Shown: positions 1-8,267 of the stretch, piece after piece
Numbering within the stretch: position 1 is the first letter of the stretch
Layout: every line of letters starts with the position of its first letter
Assembly: GCA_041685735.1 (NCBI GenBank)
Contig: JAWLFE010000010.1
Span: forward strand, 15,837-79,836
Length of the DNA stretch: 64,000 nt
Origin: CSSed11-175R1 sp041685735
GTDB lineage: Bacteria; Actinomycetota; Nitriliruptoria; Nitriliruptorales; Nitriliruptoraceae
Reading direction: 5' to 3'
Translations under genes and position numbers: made by a program
The notes under the pieces: model-generated
Database searches by the model: none
What the model saw: only the letters and a program-made list of their open reading frames with translations
Told to the model about the DNA's origin: nothing

Positions 1-126
1 GCAGCTGCGAGAGCATGCTGGTCGTGGTCGCGAGGGCCCGGCGTTCGGCCGCGCGCGGCTGTCGGGGCGCAGGGCCGACCGGGCCCGGTGGCGTGCCAGG
101 ACGGGACGTTGGGGGTACGGAGATGG

Positions 127-1011
127 TCACGAGGCGAGCCTTCGCGGGACACGGGAACGGATGGGTGCGGTGTCACCGGTTGGTTCGACCACGGGGGAGG
201 TCCGGTTGGGCGTCTGCACGGTGGCGCCTGGCGCCGGCCGATCGAGCCGGTCGTAGGCGTTGTCGGGAGGCGGCGGCTTGGGCACGAACGGCACGCGCTT
301 GCGCCACAGCCTGAGGGCCTGCAGGTGGATCAGCATGACGGTCCGCAGCGTCATCAACGGGTGGGTGAGGAGCGTGCGCGTCAGCGCGCCCGCCGTCAAC
401 GGTCGCCGGTACCCATCCTGTGTCGCATCGAACAGGCGGCCCTCCGCATCGCGCACATCCATCTGGACGGTGATCCGGTCGGGCTGCACGACGAAGGTGA
501 ACTCGTAGGACAGGCCGTCGATCTCCATGAAGGGTGAGACGTGGAACGCCTTGTCGGCACGTGCGTGGACGCGTCCACCCTGGCCCACCTCGAGGTCGTC
601 GAGCAGGTAGGGGAAGGACTCGCCGAAGGTGTTGTTCACCTCGGCGACGATCAGCGCCAACGTCCCGTCCCGGTGGTGGCAGAACCACCAGCTCACGGGG
701 TTGAAGACATGCCCGAGGATGCGCAGGTTGGTCAGCACGCGCACCGGCCCGGTGGGCAGCGTGGCGCCCTGTGTGGCCAACCACCGCCGGAGCTTCTCAC
801 GGCTCGGCAGGTCCCTGGGCCCGAAGTGATCGACGTCGTGATAGCCGACGACACCTGCGCGCCGGTAGCCGAACCCCCGCACCTGTCGATCGAGCCGCGG
901 GAGCTCGTCCAGGTCGATCAGCGCATGGTAGGTCCGGTAGCGGAAGGCATTGCCGACAGGCCGATGACGTCGGTGACGCACGGTCCCGACGTACAAGGCC
1001 GATGTCGTCAC
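127..1011 (-). CDS. DUF1365 family protein
   Basis: This encodes a 294-residue DUF1365 protein of unknown biochemical function. Residues 103-111 (FNPVSWWFC) and 122-131 (VAEVNNTFGE) are the conserved core of the family. The GTG start at 1011 is chosen because it overlaps the TGA of the upstream gene (GTGA), the usual mark of translational coupling; longer upstream extensions read antisense-like arginine-rich sequence. About 40 proline- and arginine-rich residues follow the domain. DUF1365 genes are often found with an FAD oxidoreductase and a cyclopropane-fatty-acid-synthase-like methyltransferase, which suggests lipid modification; the first two members are here. The 126 bases to the left edge may hold the start of another minus-strand gene, but nothing can be called. 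Confidence 0.9.
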   Translation of the reverse strand: MTTSALYVGTVRHRRHRPVGNAFRYRTYHALIDLDELPRLDRQVRGFGYRRAGVVGYHDVDHFGPRDLPSREKLRRWLATQGATLPTGPVRVLTNLRILGHVFNPVSWWFCHHRDGTLALIVAEVNNTFGESFPYLLDDLEVGQGGRVHARADKAFHVSPFMEIDGLSYEFTFVVQPDRITVQMDVRDAEGRLFDATQDGYRRPLTAGALTRTLLTHPLMTLRTVMLIHLQALRLWRKRVPFVPKPPPPDNAYDRLDRPAPGATVQTPNRTSPVVEPTGDTAPIRSRVPRRLAS

Positions 1012-2303
1012 ACCGGCCACCGGACCCCCAGGTGGCTGACCGCTCGCACTGCTGACCACAACCCGTCCTCGTGGAAACCGTTGCGATGATAGGCGCCCGC
1101 GTAGAAGGTCCGGCGCTGTCCGGAGAGTTCGTCCAACCGCGCCTGCGTCGCCACGCTCTCCGGGGTGTAGCCCGGATGGGTGTAGGACATGCGACGCAGC
1201 CGACGGTCCGCGCGCGGCGGTGTCGACGGGTTGAGGCTGACGACGTACTCCTCGGGTTCGTCGAGTGCCTGCAGGCGGTTCATGTGATAGCTGAGGCTCA
1301 CCCGTTCGCTGGGCGTCCGACAGTCGTCGAGCCGGTAGTTCCAGGACGCCCACGCGCGTGCCGACCGGGGCAGCAGGTCGGTGTCGGTGTGCAGCCACGT
1401 GTCGTTGGTCGAGTACTCCCACTCCCCCAGCAGTTCCTTCTCCAGCGGGCTCGGGTCGGTCAGCATCCCGAGCGCCTCGTCGGCGTGGGCCGTGATGACC
1501 ACCGCATCGAAACGGTGGCGGGTACCACTCGACAGCCTGACGTCGACGCCGTCGCTGTCACGGGTCACCGCGACGACACCATCGCCGCTGTGGATCCGGT
1601 CGGCGTAGGGCGCCGTGAGCTTCGGGATGTAGGACGAACTCCCCCCGACCACGGTCCGCCAGGGGTGGTGGCCGGTGACGCTCAGCAGGCCATGGTTGTC
1701 GAAGAACCGGAGCAGGGTGTGCAGGGGGAACCGGTCGATCGTCCCGGTCCCCGAGGACCAGATCGCCGCGGCCATCGGCAGGAGGTAGTGGTCCCGCAGG
1801 CCGTGCGCGAACCCGGCGGCCCGCAGGAAGCGACCGATCGGGACATCGCGGGTCCGGGGATCGTCGAGCAGTCGCGCGCCGAGGCGGTTGAAGCGCACGA
1901 TGTCCGCCACCATGCGCAGGTAGGTCGGGTCCGCCAGTCGCCGGGGCTGCGCGACGATGCCGCGCCCGCTCCCGGCGTACTCCAGGTCGCATCGCTCGCA
2001 TCGCAACGACCACGACATGTCGGACGGCTGGGTGGCGACCCCCAACGCATCGAACAGTCGCACGAGCAGGGGGTAGGTCGGCTCGTTGTAGACGATGAAC
2101 CCCGTGTCCACCCCGAGCGGGACGAGACCGGCCTGGGTGGGCCGCGGGACGAGACCGGCCGGGGTGGGCCGCGGGACGAGGACCGTGTTGGTGTGCCCAC
2201 CGATGCGCGCATCCCGTTCGAACACGTGGACGTCGTGGCGCGGGGCGAGGAGCCAGGCGGCCGACAACCCGGACACGCCGGTACCGATCACCGCGATGCG
2301 CAC
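1008..2303 (-). CDS. FAD-dependent oxidoreductase (amine oxidase-like)
   Basis: A 431-residue flavoprotein of the NAD(P)/FAD-binding amine-oxidase-like family. The GTG start at 2303 follows a GGAGGT ribosome site. The N-terminus is the dinucleotide fold, with GTGVSG at residues 7-12 and an acidic end of the second strand (VFERDARIGGHTN). A short tandem 9-residue repeat (residues about 44-61, xRPTxAGLVP type) is inserted between that fold and the conserved VDTGFIVYNEPTYPLL segment, so a surface loop has grown. It is first in an operon with DUF1365 (4-base overlap). Homologs beside DUF1365 and methyltransferase genes are thought to act on membrane lipids. The substrate is unknown here. Confidence 0.88.
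   Translation of the reverse strand: MRIAVIGTGVSGLSAAWLLAPRHDVHVFERDARIGGHTNTVLVPRPTPAGLVPRPTQAGLVPLGVDTGFIVYNEPTYPLLVRLFDALGVATQPSDMSWSLRCERCDLEYAGSGRGIVAQPRRLADPTYLRMVADIVRFNRLGARLLDDPRTRDVPIGRFLRAAGFAHGLRDHYLLPMAAAIWSSGTGTIDRFPLHTLLRFFDNHGLLSVTGHHPWRTVVGGSSSYIPKLTAPYADRIHSGDGVVAVTRDSDGVDVRLSSGTRHRFDAVVITAHADEALGMLTDPSPLEKELLGEWEYSTNDTWLHTDTDLLPRSARAWASWNYRLDDCRTPSERVSLSYHMNRLQALDEPEEYVVSLNPSTPPRADRRLRRMSYTHPGYTPESVATQARLDELSGQRRTFYAGAYHRNGFHEDGLWSAVRAVSHLGVRWPV
2117..2180 (-). repeat. 27-bp in-frame tandem repeat inside the FAD oxidoreductase gene
   Basis: Two full 27-bp units (2117-2143 and 2144-2170) and a partial third (from 2171) share the core GCGGGACGAG followed by ACCGGCC. The two full units differ at one base. 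They encode nine-residue repeats in a loop of the enzyme, so copy-number change would stay in frame. Confidence 0.85.
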
Positions 2304-2632
2304 CCGAGACCTCCGCGTCGATCCCGGATCCACCACCGGGCGCAGAGGGTTCGGGGCACGCCGCCGGATGGTTGGGTTGCCGCGGTCCGCACGGGAAGGC
2401 ACGCCGCGACCGGGTCCGCTCCCCCGGGCGGACCGATCGTGGCCCCAGGCGTCCCCCCGAGTGGCCCCGCGAACGCTGGAAGGTGCCGTCGCGCTGCCGT
2501 GCCCGTGCTGCAGGAGATGCTCGCAGACCGGCACAACCGGCGGAACCGTGGCGACACGGTTCTTCGTTCGGTCGTGGTGGTAGGTAGCGCTAGCGTCCAC
2601 CTGGACGACACCTGCACGCGATCGGTCCCGTC
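2304..2632. other. Divergent intergenic region, no gene
   Basis: These 329 bp lie between the divergent FAD oxidoreductase and response regulator genes. The oxidoreductase ribosome site (GGAGGT on the minus strand) is at its left end. I see no convincing promoter hexamers, RNA gene or conserved reading frame in the rest. Confidence 0.5.
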
Positions 2633-3304
2633 ATGCCAACGACCACCCTGGTGATCGCCGAGGACGACTACCTCGTGCGGGAGGGTGCGCGCGCGGTCCT
2701 GGATGCACATGACCGGATGTCGGTCCTGGCGACGGCGGCGAACCCGACGGAACTCCTGCCGTTGGTCGAGCAGCACCGGCCCGACGTGGTGCTGCTGGAT
2801 ATCCGCATGCCTCCCACGTTCACCACCGAAGGCATCGACCTGGCCAAACGCATCCGACGGGACCATCCCGGCACGGGCATCGTGGTCCTCTCGCAGCACG
2901 CGGACCCCGAGTACGCCCTGGATCTGCTGCGCGACGGCTCCACGGGCGTGGCCTACCTCCTCAAGGAGCGACTGGGGGATGCTGAGCGTCTGGTCCAGGC
3001 GATCGAGGAGGTCCGTGACGGCGGCTCGATCCTCGACCCGCGGATCGTCGAGGGCCTGATGGAAGCCCAACGCCGGCGGGCCGCATCACGCGTCGCCGGG
3101 CTGACCCCACGTGAGTTCGAGGTCCTCCGCGAGATGGCGTCAGGGCGGGGCAACGCGGCCATCGCGCGGGGGTTGTCGATCTCCGAGCGGTCCGTCGAGA
3201 AGCACGCGAACGCGATCTTCCGCAAGCTCGGCCTGAGTGAGGAGACCGACCTCAACCGTCGGGTATCAGCCGTGCTGTTCTTCCTCCAGCGCACCACCGA
3301 CTGA
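2633..3304 (+). CDS. LuxR/NarL-type response regulator
   Basis: A 223-residue two-component response regulator. The receiver domain (about residues 4-122) has the acidic patch E10-D11-D12, the phospho-acceptor D56 in VVLLDIRMP and the lysine in YLLKERL. The C-terminal LuxR helix-turn-helix starts at LTPREFEVLREMASG and includes the recognition helix region SERSVEKHANAIFRKLGL. No good ribosome site precedes the ATG at 2633. Its 3' end overlaps the 3' end of the convergent histidine kinase gene by 39 bp. The kinase (3266-5080) is the obvious partner. Confidence 0.92.
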   Translation: MPTTTLVIAEDDYLVREGARAVLDAHDRMSVLATAANPTELLPLVEQHRPDVVLLDIRMPPTFTTEGIDLAKRIRRDHPGTGIVVLSQHADPEYALDLLRDGSTGVAYLLKERLGDAERLVQAIEEVRDGGSILDPRIVEGLMEAQRRRAASRVAGLTPREFEVLREMASGRGNAAIARGLSISERSVEKHANAIFRKLGLSEETDLNRRVSAVLFFLQRTTD

Positions 3305-5080
3305 GGACGGCTCGCCCTCTCCACCCCTGCCGCCCCGTCGGGGAAGGTGGGCGACGACCGTCGTGCCCTGTCCCGGCTGGGAGCTCAGGTGCAGCCGACC
3401 CCCCAGCGCCGTGGCGCGGTCACGCAGGTGCACCGTGCCGTTGCCGAGGCGGTCCGAGACCTCGAACCCGCGGCCGTCGTCGCTGACCTCCAGGCGGAGG
3501 TGATCCTGATGCAGGGTCACCCCCACCCTGATGGTCGCCGCGGCCGCGTGACGCCAGGCGTTCGTGACCGCTTCCGCGATGATGAAGTAGGCGGCGACCT
3601 CGACCTCCTCCTCGACCCTCGGGAACGGCTCCGGGTCGAGCCTCACCTCGACGGGGGTCTCGCTGCGCGAGGCGAGGCTGTGCAGAGCGGCCGCGAGTCC
3701 GCGATCGCGCAGGATCGATGGGAAGAGGCGGTGTCCCGTACTCCGCACCTGTTCGAGGATCTGGTCGATCGACCTCGCCAGGTCGTCACACCCGGCCACC
3801 AGAGCGGGATGACCCCGACCGCGATCACGCATCGCGCCGGTCTGCATCCGCAGGACGACGAGTTGATGCTGCAGGCCATCGTGGAGATCGGAGGCGACCC
3901 GCTGCCGCTCCCGGTCCTGTGCGCCGACGATCCGGCGCGCGGCTTCCTGCAGGTCGCCCGCCTGGTCGGCGATCACCTGCAGTTGAGCGCGTAGTTCGCG
4001 ACGCATCTCCTCGAGTGCGCGCGCCAACGTGCCGATCTCGTCCCGGCGGTCTGGCACCACGAACGGTCGTTCCAGGTCGCCGGCGGCGATCGCGGACGCG
4101 GTCGTGGTCAGATCGCTGATCGGCCGCGTCAGGACGCGGGCGGCCGCGAGGGCCAGGCCGGCACCGACCAGCACCGACAGGCCCAGCGTGAGCAGGCGGG
4201 TCCGCGTCAGCGCGCGATCGAGTCCCGCCAGAGGGTCCTCGGAGATCACACCGATCACCGCAGGGGTGTCCCAGTCGCGCTCCGTACCGATGGTGACGTA
4301 GCGCACCAGACGGCCGTCCGGTGCGTGCTGGGTCTGCTGGCGCTCCTCGACATCCGCGGCCGGGCGCCCGTCGGTGGGCGGCGAGGTCGCGGCCACGACG
4401 GCGCCGTCGACCACCACCTCGATGTCATCGACGCCGAGGTCGTCGCGGAGCGACCGGGCCCGACCATCGTCGAGGGGGTAGCCGATGGCCAGCAGCGATG
4501 GTCCGAGTTCCAGGCGACCGAACGTCTGGACGTGCACCAGGGCGTGGCCGTCATCCGTGGTGGGCACCACCCGCGTGGAGCTCTCAGGGGTCGCGCCCAA
4601 CAGGCTGACGGTCAACGGACCGGGATCTGCCAACACGGGCCGGCCGGGCAGGCTCGCGCGGACTGCCCCGGACCGGACATCGATGATCGCGCCGACCTCG
4701 GCCCGGTCACCCGAGACACGGGTCAGTGCCAGCGACTGCAGCAGGCTGCGCTCAAGCTCCGCCTCGTCGGGTGCGGCGAGGAGCAGCTGCTGGACCAGCG
4801 TGAGCAGTTGCTGCCGGGTAGTCGCTCCCTCCTGCTGCACCCGTCGGGCCAGCGTGTCTCCCCGTTCGTTGGACAGTGCGAGCGCTTCGTCCGCGAGCTG
4901 TTGGCGGGCGATCCCCGTCTCCACGACCAGAGTGACGACCGCGGCCACGATCAGCACCGTGACCGAGGCCAGCAGCACCTTCGGGAGCAGCGTCGAGGGT
5001 TCACGCGCCAGCCAGACAGCCGGCGGCCGGGAGCGAGCGGATGACCGCCCGCGCGCCCGGCGACCGGCTCGACCGGTCAT
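3266..5080 (-). CDS. Membrane sensor histidine kinase (HisKA_3 type)
   Basis: A 604-residue sensor kinase. It has one membrane segment at about 33-55, an extracytoplasmic sensor region at about 56-295, a second membrane segment at about 298-318, HAMP at about 318-372, a HisKA_3 dimerisation box with phospho-accepting His400 (ASDLHDGLQHQ) and a HATPase_c domain (EAVTNAWRHA, DDGRGF) to about 590. The ATG start overlaps the TGA of the solute-binding protein gene (ATGA), so the two are translationally coupled. This architecture pairs with NarL-type regulators, and the regulator at 2633-3304 lies convergent. The coupled binding protein suggests that ligand is presented to the periplasmic-side domain (inference). 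Confidence 0.92.
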   Translation of the reverse strand: MTGRAGRRARGRSSARSRPPAVWLAREPSTLLPKVLLASVTVLIVAAVVTLVVETGIARQQLADEALALSNERGDTLARRVQQEGATTRQQLLTLVQQLLLAAPDEAELERSLLQSLALTRVSGDRAEVGAIIDVRSGAVRASLPGRPVLADPGPLTVSLLGATPESSTRVVPTTDDGHALVHVQTFGRLELGPSLLAIGYPLDDGRARSLRDDLGVDDIEVVVDGAVVAATSPPTDGRPAADVEERQQTQHAPDGRLVRYVTIGTERDWDTPAVIGVISEDPLAGLDRALTRTRLLTLGLSVLVGAGLALAAARVLTRPISDLTTTASAIAAGDLERPFVVPDRRDEIGTLARALEEMRRELRAQLQVIADQAGDLQEAARRIVGAQDRERQRVASDLHDGLQHQLVVLRMQTGAMRDRGRGHPALVAGCDDLARSIDQILEQVRSTGHRLFPSILRDRGLAAALHSLASRSETPVEVRLDPEPFPRVEEEVEVAAYFIIAEAVTNAWRHAAAATIRVGVTLHQDHLRLEVSDDGRGFEVSDRLGNGTVHLRDRATALGGRLHLSSQPGQGTTVVAHLPRRGGRGGEGEPSSVGGALEEEQHG

Positions 5081-6339
5081 CCCCCCGCCTCCGCGAGCCA
5101 GGTGTCGGCGTAGCCCTGCACCTCGGTCATCGCCTCCTCGACGGATCGACGCCCGGACAGCACCGATTCGAGTCCCTCCCGGAACGCGGCCGCGACCTCC
5201 GGATAGGCGATCAGCTCCATGACCTCCGCATGTTCGAGTTGCTGCACGAAGGCGGCCAGATCCGGCGACGACAGGAAGACCTCGTCGGCCAGCACCCGAC
5301 CCCGTGCTGGGAGGCGCCCTTCCTCGGCGACCAGGCGGAGTGCGACGTCGTCAGCCGTCAACCGCAGCATCAGGGCGAAGGCGAGCTCGCGGTGCTCGGA
5401 ACCGACGGGGACGAACAGGCTCGATCCGCCGAGGACCGTGCGGGGTCGCTCCGGGTCGGCCTGGGGCAGCGGCCGCACGGAGACATCCGTCGGCGCGATC
5501 CCGGTCGTCGAGGTCCGCCAGGTCTGTGGCAGGTCCCACGAGCCCGACGTGTGCATGACGGTGGTGCCGGCACGGAACGCCTGCACCGTCTCGGCGGCCA
5601 GATCGGGAGCGAACGGGGGTGGCGCGGTCCCCTCACGGACGAGCGTGGCGAGCAGCTCGATCGCCTCGATGGTGGCCGGATCGTCGAAGGTGAAGGTCGG
5701 GACCCCCGATCCGTCGATGTCGACGAGCGATCCACCGTGGGCCACGATCCAGCCGTAGGCGATCCAGCTGCTCGACGACACCGCCAGGGCGTAGGTGTCG
5801 TCACCGAGGGACAGGCTGTCCACGGTCTCCCGGAAGTCCCCGGTCGTCGCCAGGGCCGGCTCGCGGTCGAGGCGCTCGTGCAGCAGCCGGTCGTTGACCA
5901 TCAGGACGAGCGCGTTGGTGTCGAGCGGCACCCCGTAGCGCTGGCCACCCCAGCTCACACCGGATACGGCGCCGGGAAGGAACTCGTCGGCCTGCAGGCC
6001 GGCGTCGTCCCACAGGTCGTCCAGCGGTTCGGCCAGATCAGCCGCCGCCGCGGCGAACGCGTGCCAGTGCGCCAGATCATGCGGCTCCCCGCGGTCCAGC
6101 CCACCGCCGACGACCTCCGGGATCTGCGAGAACGGAGCCGCCTGGATGGCCACGGTGACCCCGGGATGGTCGTCCTCGAAGTCGTTGACGACGTCGGTGA
6201 CGACGGGGGCGGAGGCCCAGTCGTCGGCCATGACGACCCGCAGGACCGTCGGATCCTGGCCGGCGGCGACCGCCGAGCAGCCGACCGTGGTCAGCACCAC
6301 CGTCACCGACGCGGCGACGGCACAGAGCTCACGCCGCAC
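5077..6339 (-). CDS. Extracellular solute-binding lipoprotein (family 1)
   Basis: A 420-residue family-1 (sugar-type) solute-binding protein. The GTG start at 6339 is placed by a GGAGG ribosome site seven bases upstream. The N-terminus is a lipoprotein signal ending at Cys21 (LTTVGC; Thr at -3 is slightly off consensus). The body shows family features, such as the VVNDFEDDHPGVTVAIQ opening and the YGVPLDTNALVLMVND segment. No ABC permease or ATPase lies nearby. Instead the gene is coupled by a 4-base overlap to a sensor kinase, so it may serve as a ligand receptor for signalling and not for uptake. Ligand specificity cannot be read. Confidence 0.87.
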   Translation of the reverse strand: MRRELCAVAASVTVVLTTVGCSAVAAGQDPTVLRVVMADDWASAPVVTDVVNDFEDDHPGVTVAIQAAPFSQIPEVVGGGLDRGEPHDLAHWHAFAAAAADLAEPLDDLWDDAGLQADEFLPGAVSGVSWGGQRYGVPLDTNALVLMVNDRLLHERLDREPALATTGDFRETVDSLSLGDDTYALAVSSSSWIAYGWIVAHGGSLVDIDGSGVPTFTFDDPATIEAIELLATLVREGTAPPPFAPDLAAETVQAFRAGTTVMHTSGSWDLPQTWRTSTTGIAPTDVSVRPLPQADPERPRTVLGGSSLFVPVGSEHRELAFALMLRLTADDVALRLVAEEGRLPARGRVLADEVFLSSPDLAAFVQQLEHAEVMELIAYPEVAAAFREGLESVLSGRRSVEEAMTEVQGYADTWLAEAGG

Positions 6340-6486
6340 AGCCACCTCCGGGGATGCGTTCGGTCGGGACCCGCAGCGCACCGTCGGCGATGCGTCCATG
6401 TGGACGATGGGGTCCGTACGACCACGAAGGTTAGTGTGGCGGCCACGGGTCGGTCGCTCGACCGGGTCGGACCTCGGCCCTGGCGT

Positions 6487-6585
6487 TCAGCCCTGCAGGA
6501 CCCACAGCGAGATCGCGACCGTCAGGATCAGTCCCAGCAGCGTCGCCGCACCCAGTGCCAGCAGCCATCGCACACCCGTCACCAC
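6487..6585 (-). CDS. Single-helix membrane microprotein
   Basis: A 32-residue reading frame starting GTG-GTG, preceded by GGAGGAC. After a short polar start (VVTGVRW) almost all of it is one hydrophobic segment (residues about 8-30) ending in LQG. A -10-like TAGGCT lies at 6628-6623, 38 bases upstream. No homolog is recognised. It sits between the solute-binding protein and the divergent acetyltransferase. Calling it a gene rests on ribosome site, promoter and composition only. Confidence 0.5.
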   Translation of the reverse strand: MVTGVRWLLALGAATLLGLILTVAISLWVLQG

Positions 6586-6622
6586 GTCCTCCGTTGTCGA
6601 GATCCACCGTCCGCGGCTGCGG

Positions 6623-6665
6623 AGCCTAGACGACCCACCGGGCCAGACCTCACCGGCAGTAGGGT
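6623..6665. promoter_or_regulatory. Divergent -10 elements
   Basis: On the minus strand TAGGCT (6628-6623) lies upstream of the microprotein; on the plus strand TAGGGT (6660-6665) lies 53 bases before the acetyltransferase ATG. Clear -35 boxes are not seen. Confidence 0.35.
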
Positions 6666-6717
6666 GACGCCCGACGCCGTCACGGGACGGACCGTCGACG
6701 CACCAGGAGGGCTTGCG

Positions 6718-7521
6718 ATGACCGAGCCACCCGATCCGACGACACCCCGGCCAGGTGAGTGGTTCCGTCGGACCGAGTTGCGCGACGGCACGCCCGTGCT
6801 GCTCCGACAGATCCGACCGGAGGATCGCGGCCGGCTGGCGGAGGGGATGCGCCAGCTCTCCCCCGCCTCCCGCTACCTGCGGTTCCACGAGGTCCTCGAG
6901 AGCCTGACCGAGGAGCAGCTCGACTACCTGACCGACGTGGACCACGTCGACCACGAAGCCATCGTCGCCATCGACACCTCGGAACCGGAGGTGCCCGGGA
7001 TCGGCGTGGCCCGCTACATCCGGGAGCCCCGTGAGCCCTCGGTCGCCGAAGCCGCCGTGACCGTCGCCGACGACTACCAGGCGACCGGTGCCGGCACCCT
7101 GCTGCTGGGGGCGCTGGCGGCCCGGGCACGCGACAACGACGTCGGGGTGTTCCGCAACTACGTGCTGGCCGGCAACACCCAGATGCTCGAGGTGTTCGAC
7201 CACCTCGGAGCGGACCGCCAGCTCGAGACCGATGGCCTGTGGCGGGTCGACCTCGCCGTTCCCGAGCAGGAGGCACAGCTCCCCGACTCCCCCGCCGGGC
7301 GGGCATTCGTCGAGATCGCTCGTGGCCAGCGGCGGCTGGCGAGCCTGTTGCCCCCGATCTGGAGCCGCTTCAAGCGGACCCGCCGCGACACCGCCGCATC
7401 CGGCGCTGCTGTCGACGGGGAGAGCGACATCGGATCTGACCCGGACGCCGATCGGGATGCGGAGTACGACATCCTGCGCCGGGAACTGGACGACTGGCTC
7501 CGGGACCGCGACGACCGCTGA
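6718..7521 (+). CDS. GNAT family N-acetyltransferase
   Basis: A 267-residue acetyltransferase. The ATG at 6718 follows an AGGAGGG ribosome site. The N-terminal part (LLRQIRPEDRGRLAEGM, then LSPASRYLRFHE) matches the acetyltransferase domain common in actinobacterial Pat-like lysine acetyltransferases. The acetyl-CoA loop is Q121-ATGAG. The GNAT fold occupies about residues 18-185. The remaining 80 residues are charged, with an acidic stretch and no recognised domain. A cyclic-nucleotide-binding domain, present in some Pat enzymes, is absent. The substrate is unknown. Confidence 0.88.
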   Translation: MTEPPDPTTPRPGEWFRRTELRDGTPVLLRQIRPEDRGRLAEGMRQLSPASRYLRFHEVLESLTEEQLDYLTDVDHVDHEAIVAIDTSEPEVPGIGVARYIREPREPSVAEAAVTVADDYQATGAGTLLLGALAARARDNDVGVFRNYVLAGNTQMLEVFDHLGADRQLETDGLWRVDLAVPEQEAQLPDSPAGRAFVEIARGQRRLASLLPPIWSRFKRTRRDTAASGAAVDGESDIGSDPDADRDAEYDILRRELDDWLRDRDDR

Positions 7522-7577
7522 ACGGTCCTGGGCGGCGGCCGCCCACCCGGGATGACCACCCGGGCGATGCCACCGGT

Positions 7578-7583
7578 TACCTT
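7578..7583 (+). promoter_or_regulatory. -10 element for a leaderless transcript
   Basis: TACCTT ends six bases before the ATG at 7590, and no ribosome site is present. This is the spacing expected if transcription starts at the initiation codon. Confidence 0.5.
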
Positions 7584-7589
7584 CCGCCG

Positions 7590-8228
7590 ATGCCGCCGAA
7601 CCACACATCCCGCGAGATCCGCCGCCGACTCCCCCGACTCCTGCTCGGGCTGGTCCTGTGCGGCTGGGGCATCGCATCGATGGTGGCCAGCGAGCTCGGA
7701 CTCGGGCCATGGGACGTCCTGCACCAGGGACTGTCGGTCCTGATCGGTCTACCGATCGGCACGATGGGCATCCTGGTCGGGATCCTGGTCCTGGCGCTGT
7801 GGTTCCCGCTGCACGAGCGTCCCGGCCTCGGCACGGTGCTCAACGTGCTCGTGATCGGGGCGGTCATCGACGTGACGTTGCTGTGGCTGCGCACCCCGGA
7901 CAGCTTCACCCTACGCGTCGTGCTGATGCTCGCGGGACCCGTGCTGTTCGCGATCGGGTCGGGCTTCTACATCGGCGCCGGGCTCGGCCCGGGCCCACGT
8001 GACGGCGTCATGACGGGGTTGGCCCGCCGCGGCTGGCCGGTCGGGGTCGCCCGCGCCCTGATCGAGGTCACCGTGCTCGCCCTCGGATGGCTGCTCGGCG
8101 GCACGGTCGGACTCGGCACGGTCCTCTTCGCCGGACTCATCGGGCCCCTGGTCCACTGGTGTCTGCCCAGGTTGACCATCCCCGACGTCGAGGTGGCGCG
8201 GGCGCCCGGCGTGCGGTCCGCCCGCTAG
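7590..8228 (+). CDS. YczE/YitT-like integral membrane protein
   Basis: A 212-residue polytopic membrane protein. The start LPRLLLGLVLCGWGIASMV and the following LGLGPWDVLHQG are typical of the YczE family. About five or six membrane segments are visible, with the glycine-rich GAGLGPGPRDG before the fifth. The family has no firm biochemical role; some Gram-positive members are linked to secondary-metabolite regulation. The ATG has no ribosome site, but a TACCTT element lies six bases upstream, which suggests a leaderless mRNA. The gene ends 39 bp from the convergent M23 peptidase gene. Confidence 0.88.
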   Translation: MPPNHTSREIRRRLPRLLLGLVLCGWGIASMVASELGLGPWDVLHQGLSVLIGLPIGTMGILVGILVLALWFPLHERPGLGTVLNVLVIGAVIDVTLLWLRTPDSFTLRVVLMLAGPVLFAIGSGFYIGAGLGPGPRDGVMTGLARRGWPVGVARALIEVTVLALGWLLGGTVGLGTVLFAGLIGPLVHWCLPRLTIPDVEVARAPGVRSAR

Positions 8229-8267
8229 CGCCTCGCTCGATCCGGCTCGGCCGTGGTCTGCCGGCCG

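Noticed and set aside
1..126. Possible start of a methyltransferase gene at the left edge (minus strand)
   Set aside because: An open frame exists, but it is too short, without ribosome site or motifs, to call.
1071..2654. Long open frame on the plus strand opposite the FAD oxidoreductase
   Set aside because: Its product is arginine-, glycine- and proline-rich with no domain. It is a by-product of high GC on the antisense strand.
5041..6717. Apparent N-terminal extension of the acetyltransferase, antisense to the binding protein
   Set aside because: It runs opposite a well-supported lipoprotein gene. The AGGAGGG ribosome site puts the true start at 6718.
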